NCBI RefSeq assembly: GCF_001431465.1
Contig: NZ_LDJJ01000021.1
Coordinates: forward strand, 1 to 64,000
Length of the DNA stretch: 64,000 bases
Direction of reading: 5' to 3'
From: Stenotrophomonas terrae
GTDB lineage: Bacteria; Pseudomonadota; Gammaproteobacteria; Xanthomonadales; Xanthomonadaceae
Part shown: piece by piece, positions 8,004 through 17,590 of the stretch
Position numbering within the stretch: the stretch's first letter is position 1
How the letters are laid out: each line of letters opens with the position of its first letter
The notes under the pieces: model-generated
The model's database searches: none
What the model was told of the DNA's origin: nothing
The model's input: only the letters and a program-made list of their open reading frames with translations
Program-made: the position numbers and the translations under genes

Positions 8004-9419
8004 TCAAACCTCGTACGCAGACTCACCATGGGTGGTGACATCCAGACCAGTACGTTCGGCTTCTTCGCTGACGCGCAGACCAACCAGCGCGCGTACAACC
8101 AGCAGCACCGCTGCGGTGACCACCGCCGACCACAACACGGTGAAGCCCACGCTGACCACCTGCACCCACACCTGGTGAGCAATATCCAGATCAACCTTGG
8201 TGCCGCCCAGCGACTGCGCACTGAACACGCCGGTGAGGATGGCGCCAACAATGCCACCAACACCGTGCACGCCAAATACGTCGGCGGTGTCGTCCGCTTT
8301 CAACAGGCGCTTCAGGCCGGTCACGCCCCAGACGCAGATGATGCCGGTGACAAAACCAATCACGATCGCGCCGAGCGGACCAACGGTGCCGCAGGCCGGC
8401 GTCACACCAACCAGGCCGGCAACCGCACCGGAGGCCGCACCCAATGCCGACGGATGGCCCTTGGTGATGGCTTCCACCAACGTCCAACCCAGGACAGCGG
8501 CAGCGGTAGCCAACACGGTGTTGATGAAGGCCAACGAGGCCACGGTGTCAGCGGCGGCAGCCGAGCCGGCGTTGAAGCCGAACCAACCCACCCACAGCAG
8601 CATCGCGCCGATCCAGGTCAGCGGCAGGTTGTGCGGCTTCAATGCGGTCTGGCCATAGCCCAGGCGCTTGCCGACGAACCACGCTGCCACCAGGCCAGCG
8701 ACACCGGCATTGATGTGCACCACGGTGCCACCGGCAAAATCGATCGCACCCATCTCACCCAGGTATCCACCACCCCAGACGATGTGTGCCATCGGGATAT
8801 AGCTCAGGGTGAACCACAGTGCCGAGAACAACAGCACCGCGCGGAACTTGATGCGTTCGGCAAAGGCGCCAACGATCAGTGCGGTGGTGATGCCGGCGAA
8901 GGTCGACTGGAAGGCGACGAACAAAAAGTCCGGCAGTCCGGCGATAGGCGTATTGCCCACCGAGTCCGGGCTGAAGCCTTTGAGGAAGGCAAATTCCGTG
9001 AATGAGCCGAAGAACTGGTTGCCGGTACTGAATACCGCGCTGTAGCCATAAGCCACCCACAGGATCAGCACCAGCGAGAACACCACCAATACCTGGCTGA
9101 GCACCGACAGCACGTTCTTTGCGCGCACCAGGCCGCCGTAGAACAGTGCCAGGCCGGGCACCACCATCATCAGCACCAGCAAGGTGGCGGTGAGCATCCA
9201 CGCCACGTCGCCCTTGTCGAACGTAGCTGCCGCCTCTGCTGCAGGTACGGCTGCAGCCTCCGTTGTAGCGGCCGCAACCTCAGTGGCTGCGGGCTGGGCC
9301 TGCGTGTCCTGTGCCCAGGCGCTGCTCGAAAACATGCCCAGCAGCACTGCGGTGAGCATGAAAGACAGGCACAGGCCTCCGAGCCGGGCTTTGAACCCGG
9401 TGAAAAATTCCGTTCGCAT
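8004..9419 (-). CDS. amtB: Ammonium transporter AmtB
   Basis: Inner-membrane ammonia/ammonium channel, 471 residues. A cleavable signal peptide (ends SSAWAQ) and a low-complexity Ala/Glu/Thr stretch (about 35-65) precede eleven predicted membrane helices. Family signatures are present: the first core segment (ALFYGGLVRAKN), the twin-histidine pore region (WGGGYLGEMGAIDFAGG..VVH and VHGVGGIVGAIL), and ADTVASLAFINT. The cytoplasmic tail ends SAYEV. The start at 9419 was chosen because it begins the signal peptide; the frame is open further upstream. It follows glnK by 88 nt, the universal glnK-amtB arrangement, in which GlnK plugs the channel when nitrogen is plentiful. Confidence 0.97.
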   Translation of the reverse strand: MRTEFFTGFKARLGGLCLSFMLTAVLLGMFSSSAWAQDTQAQPAATEVAAATTEAAAVPAAEAAATFDKGDVAWMLTATLLVLMMVVPGLALFYGGLVRAKNVLSVLSQVLVVFSLVLILWVAYGYSAVFSTGNQFFGSFTEFAFLKGFSPDSVGNTPIAGLPDFLFVAFQSTFAGITTALIVGAFAERIKFRAVLLFSALWFTLSYIPMAHIVWGGGYLGEMGAIDFAGGTVVHINAGVAGLVAAWFVGKRLGYGQTALKPHNLPLTWIGAMLLWVGWFGFNAGSAAAADTVASLAFINTVLATAAAVLGWTLVEAITKGHPSALGAASGAVAGLVGVTPACGTVGPLGAIVIGFVTGIICVWGVTGLKRLLKADDTADVFGVHGVGGIVGAILTGVFSAQSLGGTKVDLDIAHQVWVQVVSVGFTVLWSAVVTAAVLLVVRALVGLRVSEEAERTGLDVTTHGESAYEV

Positions 9420-9507
9420 TGTCGACTCCGGTTGTGGGGGTGGAACCTGCCAGCGACCCGTTGTCACCTGGCGGTCGCTGCCGCCGGAGGACGGGTTCAG
9501 CGGGCTG

Positions 9508-10211
<704 letters not shown>

Positions 10212-11621
10212 TCAGCTTGCGTAGTACAGCTGGTATTCCAGCGGATGGGTCGCGGCGCGGAACGCAGTGACTTCCTTCATCTTCAGCGCGATGTAGGCAT
10301 CGATGAAGTCGTCGCTCATCACGCCACCGGCCTTGAGGAACTCGCGGTCCTTGTCCAGTGCTTCCAGCGCCTGGTCCAGCGAGGAACAGACCTGCGGGAT
10401 CAGCTTCTCTTCTTCCGGCGGCAGGTCGTACAGATCCTTGTCGCTCGGTGCGCCCGGGTCGATCTGGTTCTTGATGCCGTCCAGGCCGGCCATCATCAGC
10501 GCGGTGAAGGTCAGGTAGCCGGACTGGATCGGATCCGGGAAACGCATTTCGATGCGGCGTGCCTTCGGGTTGGACACCCACGGAATGCGGCACGAAGCCG
10601 AACGGTTGCGGGCCGAATAGGCCAGCATCACCGGTGCTTCGAAGCCCGGCACCAGGCGCTTGTAGCTGTTGGTGCCGGAGTTGGCGAAGGCATTGATCGC
10701 ACGGGCGTGCTTGAAGATGCCACCGATGTACCACAGCGCCATCTGGCTCAGGCCGCCGTAGCCGTCACCGGAGAACAGGTTGTTGCCGCCCTTGGCCAGC
10801 GACTGGTGCACGTGCATGCCGCTGCCGTTGTCGCCGACCAGCGGCTTGGGCATGAAGGTCACGGTCTTGCCGTTGCGGTGGGCAACGTTCTTGATCACGT
10901 GCTTCATGCGCTGCAGTTCGTCAGCCTTGGTGACCAGGGTGTTGAACTTGGCACCGATCTCGCACTGGCCGGCATTGGCCACTTCGTGGTGGTGCACTTC
11001 GACTTCGATGCCGACCTTTTCCAGCACCTTGCACATCTCGGCGCGGATATCGTGCAGCGAGTCGGTCGGCGGCACCGGAAAGTAACCACCCTTCACGGTC
11101 GGACGGTAACCGGTGTTGGTGCCGTCATAGCTCTTGCCGGTGTTCCAGGAACCTTCTTCAGAGTTGATCTTGTAGAAGGTGTTGCCCATGTCGTTGGCGA
11201 ACTGGACCGAATCGAAGATGAAGAATTCCGGTTCCGGGCCGAAGAAGGCCAGGTCGGCGATGCCGGAGGACTTCAGGTAGGACTCGGCGCGCTTGGCGAT
11301 GCCGCGCGGGCAGCGGCCGTAGCCCTGCATGGTGGCCGGGTCGAGCACGTCGCAGGTCAACACCAGGGTCGGGTCGGCGTAGAACGGGTCGATGTAGGCG
11401 CTGTCAGCGTCCGGCATCAGCACCATGTCCGATTCGGCGATGCCCTTCCAGCCGGCGATCGAGCTGCCATCGAACATCTTGCCTTCTTCAAACAGCGACG
11501 GCTCGATGATCGAGGCCGGGAAGGTCACGTGCTGCTCGATGCCACGCATGTCGACAAAACGCAGGTCGATGAACTCGATCTGGTTGTCCTTGATCAGCTT
11601 CTCAACATTTTCCAGCGACAT
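10212..11621 (-). CDS. glnA: Glutamine synthetase type I (GSI-beta)
   Basis: Makes glutamine from glutamate, ammonia and ATP in the cytoplasm as a dodecamer. 469 residues, the same length as E. coli GlnA. Signatures: SSIAGWKGI near 54-62, [11 protein letters not shown], metal- and ATP-site motif [10 protein letters not shown], and the adenylylation site Tyr within [10 protein letters not shown] near residue 397, so activity should be tuned by GlnE. The start at 11621 has a GAGG ribosome site at a suitable distance; an in-frame ATG 9 nt upstream is less likely. Transcription is from a sigma-54 promoter at 11663-11677 with two upstream NtrC sites. Confidence 0.98.
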   Translation of the reverse strand: MSLENVEKLIKDNQIEFIDLRFVDMRGIEQHVTFPASIIEPSLFEEGKMFDGSSIAGWKGIAESDMVLMPDADSAYIDPFYADPTLVLTCDVLDPATMQGYGRCPRGIAKRAESYLKSSGIADLAFFGPEPEFFIFDSVQFANDMGNTFYKINSEEGSWNTGKSYDGTNTGYRPTVKGGYFPVPPTDSLHDIRAEMCKVLEKVGIEVEVHHHEVANAGQCEIGAKFNTLVTKADELQRMKHVIKNVAHRNGKTVTFMPKPLVGDNGSGMHVHQSLAKGGNNLFSGDGYGGLSQMALWYIGGIFKHARAINAFANSGTNSYKRLVPGFEAPVMLAYSARNRSASCRIPWVSNPKARRIEMRFPDPIQSGYLTFTALMMAGLDGIKNQIDPGAPSDKDLYDLPPEEEKLIPQVCSSLDQALEALDKDREFLKAGGVMSDDFIDAYIALKMKEVTAFRAATHPLEYQLYYAS

Positions 11622-11662
11622 CGGGTGCAACCTCGAATGGATGGTGACGTGCCTGTATCAAA

Positions 11663-11677
11663 GCAAATGGCGTGCCA
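11663..11677 (-). promoter_or_regulatory. Sigma-54 (-24/-12) promoter of glnA
   Basis: On the minus strand TGGCACGCCATTTGC matches the consensus TGGCAC-N5-TTGC at every defined base. The predicted transcription start is near 11651, about 30 nt before the glnA ATG. Confidence 0.9.
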
Positions 11678-11740
11678 ACTTTTTGTTAACTACAAGCTGT
11701 TGTTTTGATTGGTATCCGTGGAAAACTGCCAGCGGTTATA

Positions 11741-11757
11741 AGCACCATCTTGGTGCT
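11741..11757. promoter_or_regulatory. NtrC site proximal to glnA promoter
   Basis: AGCACCATCTTGGTGCT is a perfect dyad of the NtrC type, centred about 98 nt upstream of the predicted glnA start. Confidence 0.88.
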
Positions 11758-11769
11758 GTTTTCGTGCCA

Positions 11770-11786
11770 TGCACCATTCAGGTGCG
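11770..11786. promoter_or_regulatory. NtrC site distal to glnA promoter
   Basis: TGCACCATTCAGGTGCG is an NtrC dyad with one weak arm position, 29 bp (close to three helical turns) from the proximal site. The paired layout mirrors the enteric glnA enhancer. It lies only about 50 nt before the uppP ATG on the other strand. Confidence 0.8.
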
Positions 11787-11834
11787 AAGCACTGAATGCA
11801 CTATGCTGTGCCCGCCTCCTCCACTCCCGCTCCC

Positions 11835-12629
11835 ATGTCCGACCTGCTCTCCGCCCTGCTACTGGGCATTCTTGAAGGCCTCACCGAATTCCTCCCCATT
11901 TCCAGCACCGGCCATCTGCTGATCGCCCAGCATTGGCTGGGCGCACGCTCGGATTTCTTCAACATCGTCATCCAGGCCGGCGCGATCCTGGCGGTGGTAT
12001 TGGCGTTCCGGCAGCGCCTGTGGACGCTGGCCACCGGCTTGAACCAGGCCGAAAACCGCGACTACGTGATGAAGCTCGGCGTGGCCTTCCTGGTCACCGC
12101 CGTCGTTGGCCTGCCGGTACGCCTGGCCGGCTGGGAACTGCCTGAAACCGTCACCCCGGTGGCCTGGGCGCTGGTGATCGGTGGCGTCTGGATGCTGCTT
12201 GCCGAGCGCTTTGCCGGGCGCCTGCCGGACAGCACCACCATCACCTGGAAAGTAGCCGTGGCCGTTGGCCTGGCGCAGGTGATTGCCGGCGTGTTTCCGG
12301 GTACTTCGCGCTCGGCCGCGGCGATCTTCCTGGCCATGCTGCTGGGCCTGACCCGGCGCGCGGCAGCGGCCGAGTTCGTGTTCCTGGTCGGCATCCCCAC
12401 CATGTTCGCCGCCAGCGGCTACGCCTTGCTGGAGATGGCCAAGAAAGGCCAGCTCGGCAACGAGAACTGGACCGATGTCGGCGTGGCCTTCGTCGCCGCG
12501 GCCATCACCGGCTTCATCGTGGTGAAGTGGCTGCTGAGCTATATCAAACGCCGTCCCTTCACCGGCTTTGCGCTATATCGCATTGCATTGGGCTTCGGCC
12601 TGCTGCTGTTTCTGCCTGCTGGAAACTGA
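11835..12629 (+). CDS. uppP: Undecaprenyl-diphosphate phosphatase UppP (BacA)
   Basis: Integral membrane enzyme that dephosphorylates undecaprenyl pyrophosphate to recycle the peptidoglycan and O-antigen lipid carrier; confers some bacitracin resistance. 264 residues. The conserved first motif (LTEFLPISSTGHL, with catalytic Glu and Ser) and the second motif (PGTSRSAAA, containing the essential Arg) are both present, with about seven to eight hydrophobic helices. The chosen start, MSDLLSALLLG, begins the first helix; the frame runs 39 nt further upstream but that extension is poorly conserved in kind. Divergent from glnA, with the glnA enhancer in the shared region. Confidence 0.96.
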   Translation: MSDLLSALLLGILEGLTEFLPISSTGHLLIAQHWLGARSDFFNIVIQAGAILAVVLAFRQRLWTLATGLNQAENRDYVMKLGVAFLVTAVVGLPVRLAGWELPETVTPVAWALVIGGVWMLLAERFAGRLPDSTTITWKVAVAVGLAQVIAGVFPGTSRSAAAIFLAMLLGLTRRAAAAEFVFLVGIPTMFAASGYALLEMAKKGQLGNENWTDVGVAFVAAAITGFIVVKWLLSYIKRRPFTGFALYRIALGFGLLLFLPAGN

Positions 12630-12712
12630 ACACGCAGTCGCAAGTGCAACCCCGACACCCGGCTCCAGCCGTTTGTCGTCCTGACTTTCCCAACGCTACC
12701 AAGGAGTTCACC

Positions 12713-13522
12713 ATGAAGCGCATTCTTCTGCTGGCACTGCCCATCGCCCTCATGACCGCCTGCAGCAACCCGCCGGCAAGCACCAAGAGCGAAACCACCG
12801 CAGCCCCCAGCACCAGCACCGCCGCTCCTGCCGCGAACATCGACGCCGCACAGCTGGGCGCAAACCACTGGTTGCTGGACAACGCCGTTGACGCGGCCGG
12901 CAAGCGCATCGACGGCCTGTTCGTGAACACCGACAAGCCGCTGACCCTGGACTTCAAGGATGGCCGCATGTCGGTCAGCAATGCCTGCAACAACATGGGC
13001 GGCGCTTACACCGTGGAAGGCAACGCACTGACCATCGGCAGCATGATGTCGACCAACAAGGCCTGCCAGGGCCCGATCATGGCGCTGGACGGCCTGGTCA
13101 GCGAACGCCTGCAGGGCAAGCTGACCGTGCAGTCGCTGGATGCATCGGCAATGCGTCTGGTTGCCGCCAATGGCGACGTACTGAGCTTCCGCGCCGAGCC
13201 GACCGCTGAAACCCGCTACGGCGGCGCAGGCGAGACGGTATTCATGGAAGTGGACGCACAGGCCAAGCCCTGCCCGCACCCGCTGATGAAGGACGCCACC
13301 TGCCTGCAGGTGCGCGAAGTGAAGTACAACGAGCAGGGCCTGGAACAGGGCAAGCGCGGTGCCTACGAAAACTTCTACGGCAACATCGAGGGTTACACCC
13401 ACGAGCCGGGCGTGCGCAATGTGCTGCGCCTGAAGCGCTACCAGATCAAGAACCCGCCGGCCGATGCGCCGTCGCAGGCCTATGTGCTGGACATGGTGGT
13501 GATGTCGGAAACGGTCAAGTAA
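12713..13522 (+). CDS. META and DUF4377 domain lipoprotein (HslJ-like)
   Basis: 269-residue lipoprotein: signal ending MTAC (Cys16), a Ser/Thr/Ala linker, a META/HslJ domain (about 45-160; typical LDFKDGRMSVSNACNNMGG and a later CQGP), then a DUF4377 domain (about 175-268; TVFMEVDAQAKPC, YENFYGNIEGY). Both modules are known in heat-shock or envelope lipoproteins with unclear biochemistry. A consensus AAGGAG ribosome site 7 nt before ATG sets the start. Followed by a strong terminator at 13543-13570. Role: probable outer-membrane stress protein (inference). Confidence 0.88.
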   Translation: MKRILLLALPIALMTACSNPPASTKSETTAAPSTSTAAPAANIDAAQLGANHWLLDNAVDAAGKRIDGLFVNTDKPLTLDFKDGRMSVSNACNNMGGAYTVEGNALTIGSMMSTNKACQGPIMALDGLVSERLQGKLTVQSLDASAMRLVAANGDVLSFRAEPTAETRYGGAGETVFMEVDAQAKPCPHPLMKDATCLQVREVKYNEQGLEQGKRGAYENFYGNIEGYTHEPGVRNVLRLKRYQIKNPPADAPSQAYVLDMVVMSETVK

Positions 13523-13542
13523 GCCATCACCGTCGAACAAAC

Positions 13543-13570
13543 AGAAAGGGCGCCGCAAGGCGCCCTTTCT
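13543..13570 (+). terminator. Rho-independent terminator of the META lipoprotein gene
   Basis: AGAAAGGGCGCC, loop GCAA, then GGCGCCCTTTCT: a perfect 12-bp stem with a tetraloop and short T-rich tail, 20 nt after the stop codon. Confidence 0.85.
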
Positions 13571-13599
13571 GTTCTGCGCTATGTGGGAGCGGCGCCCTT

Positions 13600-13782
13600 G
13601 TAGAGCCGAGCCATGCTCGGCTGGGGCCTCACCGGTAACGCCTCTGCCGAGCATGGCTCGGCACTACGGTGACGCTTTTGCCGAGCATGGCTCGGCACTG
13701 CACCCCCTCCCTTTGCCGCAGGCAAGGGGAGGGTTGGGGAGGGGTCGCTCTTGCCCCCTTGCCGAGCATGGCTCGGCACTAC
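13600..13782. repeat. Cluster of four SMAG palindromes plus a CCCCTCCC repeat
   Basis: SMAG-type palindromes lie at 13600-13622 (GTAG first), then reversed at 13645-13667, 13679-13701 and 13760-13782 (ending CTAC or CTGC). The first pair faces each other, as expected for a SMAG dimer. Between the third and fourth sits a separate inverted repeat of the form CCCTCCCTTTGCCGCAGGCA..GGGAGGGTTGGGGAGG (13704-13745). All are between convergent genes. Confidence 0.85.
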
Positions 13783-13793
13783 AGGTGTGGTGC

Positions 13794-14405
13794 CTAGGCC
13801 AGCTTCGGGTTCAACGTGTAGGTGCCGTGCACCGCTGCTTCGGCCAGCACGTGGCCCTGCATCGCGCGGTAGACATCGGCGGCGGTGAACGCACCGTCCA
13901 CCGGCAAGCGCTCCACATCCAACGCGAACAAGCGGAAGAAATAACGGTGCAGGCGCTCGTCGTTGAACGGCGGATACGGGCCGTCATAGCCATGGTAGGT
14001 GCCAGCCATCTGCGCGTTGCCGGCAAACCAGCCGGTGTAGTCGTTGATGCCCTGGCGCGCGCCGGCCGGTCCTGCCGGCTGCGACTTGCCGTGCGCGGTG
14101 AAACCGTCGCTGCAGCTGCCGGCTGCGATCTCGCGCAGCTCGGCAGGCACATCCACCATCACCCAATGCACGAAGTCGCCACGCGGTTGGTCCAGCGGAA
14201 TGCTGACGTCGTCGCGACCGACCAGCTCGGGCACGGTCGGCACGTCCGGGTCCACGCATACCAGCGCGAACGAACGCGTGCCGGCCGGCACATCGCGCCA
14301 GCCCAGCTGCGGGTTGCGGTTGCCGGCAAAGCCATTGGCATCGCCCGCAGCAAACTCGGCCGGCAGCGGCTGCCCGTTCTGAAAACTCTGACTGTCCAGT
14401 TTCAT
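13794..14405 (-). CDS. YbhB/YbcL (PEBP, Raf-kinase-inhibitor-like) family protein
   Basis: 203-residue phosphatidylethanolamine-binding-fold protein. Family motifs: NRNPQLGW, the DPD motif (CVDPDVPT), DFVHWVMVDVP and the late GPYPPF..HRYFF segment. No signal peptide is seen, so cytoplasmic. Start set by AAGGAG 6 nt upstream. Thirteen nt separate it from the TPR gene upstream, so it is the last gene of a four-gene run (acyltransferase, YheT hydrolase, TPR protein, PEBP). Bacterial members have no settled biochemical function. Confidence 0.92.
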   Translation of the reverse strand: MKLDSQSFQNGQPLPAEFAAGDANGFAGNRNPQLGWRDVPAGTRSFALVCVDPDVPTVPELVGRDDVSIPLDQPRGDFVHWVMVDVPAELREIAAGSCSDGFTAHGKSQPAGPAGARQGINDYTGWFAGNAQMAGTYHGYDGPYPPFNDERLHRYFFRLFALDVERLPVDGAFTAADVYRAMQGHVLAEAAVHGTYTLNPKLA

Positions 14406-14418
14406 GCTTGCTCCTTGA

Positions 14419-16488
14419 TCAGGCTTCGGGATAGCCCAGGCGCACCGCGACCGGGGTCAGCAGCGCGAATTCCGATGCCAGCACCTGCGCATACTTGCGC
14501 CAATGGCCCGCATCGATCGTACCTTGGCCAAGGCTGCGTACCGGCGGGAAGCGCAGGCCAAAGGCCTGTTCCAGCAGTGCACCCATTGCCGCCGGGTCGT
14601 TCACTGCATCGTCGGTGCGCAGGATCAGATGGGTGTACAGATCCTTCTCATGCAGCAGCGCAACCTGTGCCAGTGCGCGCGCCAGCCACTGCGCGGCCTC
14701 GTTGGATGAGGTGACCGCCAGTGGTGCCGGTGCGCCCAATGCCAGCCACTCGACCAGCATGTCGCGCGGGTCACGCAGGGCAATGACCAGGCGGCCTTCC
14801 GGCAGTTGCGGGCGCAGCGCCCACAACAAGGCGTTGTCCCACCACAGCAGCCAGTCGATCACGTTGCCGTCTTCGATGCCGCGTGCCGGCAGCGCGTCGC
14901 GCCACTGCTGCACCAGCTGCTCCGGGGTCAACGCATCGGTGGCCAGGCGCTGCAGGGTCAGGAAGTTCTGGAAGGCGTCGTTCGGCGGGGTCGGCCCGAA
15001 ACGGTCACCGCGCAGCACGCGGCTGCCGGCGGCCATCACCGTTGCCACCCGCTCCACGCCCGAGCCCGGCGCGCCCCACAGGAACATCGGCCGCAGCGTA
15101 TTGTCACCGGCCACCTCGCCCATCGCCGGCCACTCGGCAGGCGCGCGCGCCTGCTGCGGCAGCGGCAGGCGGTTGGGGGCCATTTCCTCATGCATCTGCA
15201 GCCAGGTCGCCACGGCAGCGGCGTGATCGCCGGCGCGGTCCTGGGTTGCGCCCAGCCAGCTGCGCACACTCAGGCGTGCCTGCTCCGGTGCGTTGTCGAC
15301 CAGCCGTTGCACGTGCGCAATGGCGGCGGCCGGCTCGCGTTGCAACAGCGCTTCGACAATGCGCTGCTCGCCGCTGACCCGGCCCGGCTCCAGCGCGATG
15401 ATGTGATGGGCAACGGCTTCGGCTTCTTCGGCCTGGTCGTTCATGTCATGCAGGCTCATGCGTGCTTCCAGCGCCGGCAGATGCTCGGGCATGGCGGCCA
15501 GCCAGCGCTCGACCACATCCACCGCTTCCTCGCTGCCCACCGGTGCCACCGCCAGCCGCGCCATCCACAGGTCGTGGTGCTGGGTATGCACCTGCACGGC
15601 CGCGTCCAGTTCGCTGCGTGCTTCCTCTTCGCGGCCCAGGCGCTGCCAGGCCATCAACAACATCTGCAGGGTGGCGCGGTCGCCCGGCACCTGCTGCAGC
15701 AGCGGGCGCAGGTGTTCCAGCGCCTGCAGCGGCTGGTCCGAGGCCAGCTCGAGTTCACCTGCGAGGCGACGCAGGCCGGGGCTGTCACCCTCGGCCGTGG
15801 CCAGTACCTCACGCATCATTTCCGCGGCGCGATCCAGGTGGCCCTGGCGCAGCGCCAACTGCACCACCAGCCCGCGCAGGGCATGGTTGCCCGGGTTCAA
15901 TTCGATCACCCGGCGGAACGCCTGTTCGGCGAAGGCCAGCATGTCCTTGCCCAGATAGGCGAAGCCCAGTGCGTACAGCACACGGACATCACCCGGCAGC
16001 TTGGCGCTGGCCGCCGACAGAATCGCCAGCGCGCGGTCGGCGTCGCCACGGCGCAATGCCACCATGCCTTCAATCGCGCCCAGCTCGGGGCTGTCCGGCT
16101 CGACGCGCGCAGCCATGCGACCCAGACGATCAGCCTCGTCGATGTCATCGCGGCCCAGCGCCAGATGCGCCTGCATCAGGTAGGCAGAAAATTCGTTGGG
16201 ATTGAGCGTGGTGCTGCGGTCCAGCGCCTGCCCGGCGGCGTCGATCTGACGCAGCGCCAACAGCAGGCCGGCGTGCTGCAGGTGCAGGGCCGCGTCATCC
16301 GGGGCCAGCCCCAGCGCAGTCTCCAGACTGGCCTGGGCCGATTCCAGCTGCCCCTGCTGCTGCAGCGCAAGCGCCAACCAGCGGTGGGCCTGGGCCTGCT
16401 GCGGTTCCGCGCCAACCCACGCCTGGGACAGGCTCACGGCCTCGTCGGTGGCGTTGCGGCGCAGGGCTTCAATGATCTTGTCTTGCAT
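14419..16488 (-). CDS. TPR protein with C-terminal sulfotransferase-like domain
   Basis: 689 residues, no signal peptide. Residues 1 to about 430 are consecutive TPR-type helix pairs (repeating W/A-L-A-L..G and P-D/G-N pattern). The C-terminal 230 residues resemble a PAPS-dependent sulfotransferase: a P-loop-like start (LWGAPGSGVERVATVMA), a 3'-phosphate-loop-like strand (RLVIALRDPRDMLVEW) and a late GHWRKYA that matches the family's terminal GxWRxY. The first loop lacks the usual Lys/Arg-Ser-Gly-T/S pattern (GSGVER instead), so catalysis is uncertain. TPR-sulfotransferase fusions are known in proteobacteria; substrate unknown. Confidence 0.75.
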   Translation of the reverse strand: MQDKIIEALRRNATDEAVSLSQAWVGAEPQQAQAHRWLALALQQQGQLESAQASLETALGLAPDDAALHLQHAGLLLALRQIDAAGQALDRSTTLNPNEFSAYLMQAHLALGRDDIDEADRLGRMAARVEPDSPELGAIEGMVALRRGDADRALAILSAASAKLPGDVRVLYALGFAYLGKDMLAFAEQAFRRVIELNPGNHALRGLVVQLALRQGHLDRAAEMMREVLATAEGDSPGLRRLAGELELASDQPLQALEHLRPLLQQVPGDRATLQMLLMAWQRLGREEEARSELDAAVQVHTQHHDLWMARLAVAPVGSEEAVDVVERWLAAMPEHLPALEARMSLHDMNDQAEEAEAVAHHIIALEPGRVSGEQRIVEALLQREPAAAIAHVQRLVDNAPEQARLSVRSWLGATQDRAGDHAAAVATWLQMHEEMAPNRLPLPQQARAPAEWPAMGEVAGDNTLRPMFLWGAPGSGVERVATVMAAGSRVLRGDRFGPTPPNDAFQNFLTLQRLATDALTPEQLVQQWRDALPARGIEDGNVIDWLLWWDNALLWALRPQLPEGRLVIALRDPRDMLVEWLALGAPAPLAVTSSNEAAQWLARALAQVALLHEKDLYTHLILRTDDAVNDPAAMGALLEQAFGLRFPPVRSLGQGTIDAGHWRKYAQVLASEFALLTPVAVRLGYPEA

Positions 16489-16520
16489 GGCGGTCCAGCG
16501 TTAGCGCAAACCCGCATTGT

Positions 16521-16542
16521 AGCGGCCCCGGCCGGGGCCGCT
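16521..16542. terminator. 22-nt perfect palindrome after the YheT-type gene
   Basis: Positions 16521-16542 form an uninterrupted GC-rich palindrome (AGCGGCCC arms) in the 58-nt gap between two minus-strand genes. No U-run follows; possible intra-operon processing or attenuation hairpin. Confidence 0.4.
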
Positions 16543-16546
16543 GGGT

Positions 16547-17536
16547 TCAGCCGACGGCGGCGGCCAGATGCTGGGCTACCCAACGCTCGGAGAAGCCATC
16601 GCCACGCAGGTTCTCGATGAAACCGCAGTGCCCGCCCCAGCGCGCGATCTCCAGGTGGGCACTGGCCGGCAGCTGCCAGTGGTCGAAGGTGGTGAACGGA
16701 ATCACCGGGTCATCGGCCGCCATCAGGATGTCGGCCGGCACCTGCAGTGCGGCCAGCTTGTTGCCGGCGATGGAGTAGCCATCGAAGTACTCCTGCAGCG
16801 AACCGAACTCGGTATGGTGATCGACCAACCAGCCGGTCAGCGCGCGGATATCCAGCTTCAATACGCTGTCATCCCAATCGGCCAGCTCCGGGAACAGCGC
16901 ACGCTTGCGGCGCAGCGAGCCGGTCCACTTGCGCCGGAAGTACCAGTCATACATCGCCGGGCCGCGCTCGATGCTGTCCATGGTGATGGCCGGATCCAAT
17001 ACCGGGCACACCGAGGCCACGTGCAGCAGCGGCACCCCTGCAGCAGGTGCGTGCAGGGCCAGCCGCAGAACGAAATTGCCGCCCAGCGAATAACCCGCCG
17101 CCACCATCGGCAGGCCGGCGAAGCGCTGCGCCACATCGGCAGCGGCGTTGACCACTTCATCGATGCGGCAGGAATGGAAGATGCCCGGATTGAGGTGATG
17201 GGTATTGCCGTGATCGCGGAAGTTCAGCCGCACCACCTCGAAGCCCTGCTCCAGCAGGCGCGCGGCAGTCATCCGCATATAACTGGATTCGGCGCTGCCT
17301 TCCCAGCCATGCAGCAGTAGTGCCAGCGCCTTCGGCGGCGCGCCCGGCAGCCGGCTGTGCCAGGCCTGCAGGCGCACGCCGTCACCGCCATCGAGCATCA
17401 ATTCCTGGGTCAGCGCACCGCTGCCGGCCAGCAGTTGCTGGCCACGCCGCAGTCGCACCCGGCTCGATGCCAGCATCGACTGCAGGTGCGGATTGCGCAG
17501 CCAGCGCGGGGGCTGGTAATTGCAGGCGCTCAGCAT
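16547..17536 (-). CDS. YheT-family alpha/beta hydrolase
   Basis: 329-residue serine hydrolase of the YheT/ABHD1-3 type. N-terminal signature NPHLQSMLA, oxyanion region LLLHGWEGS, nucleophile elbow GYSLGGNF, acid residue in MAADDPVIP and catalytic His in RWGGHCGF; together these give a complete triad. No signal peptide. Family members are esterases of unsettled natural substrate. It lies 54 nt downstream of a lysophospholipid acyltransferase gene in the same orientation, consistent with a lipid-related role (inference). Confidence 0.9.
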   Translation of the reverse strand: MLSACNYQPPRWLRNPHLQSMLASSRVRLRRGQQLLAGSGALTQELMLDGGDGVRLQAWHSRLPGAPPKALALLLHGWEGSAESSYMRMTAARLLEQGFEVVRLNFRDHGNTHHLNPGIFHSCRIDEVVNAAADVAQRFAGLPMVAAGYSLGGNFVLRLALHAPAAGVPLLHVASVCPVLDPAITMDSIERGPAMYDWYFRRKWTGSLRRKRALFPELADWDDSVLKLDIRALTGWLVDHHTEFGSLQEYFDGYSIAGNKLAALQVPADILMAADDPVIPFTTFDHWQLPASAHLEIARWGGHCGFIENLRGDGFSERWVAQHLAAAVG

Positions 17537-17590
17537 GACCGACCCGGTTGGCGTTGACTGCCCACCACAGTGTTGGCCGCGATATGCACC

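Noticed and set aside
10245-11708. Plus-strand frame of 487 codons over glnA
   Set aside because: Antisense of glutamine synthetase; no family resemblance and no ribosome site.
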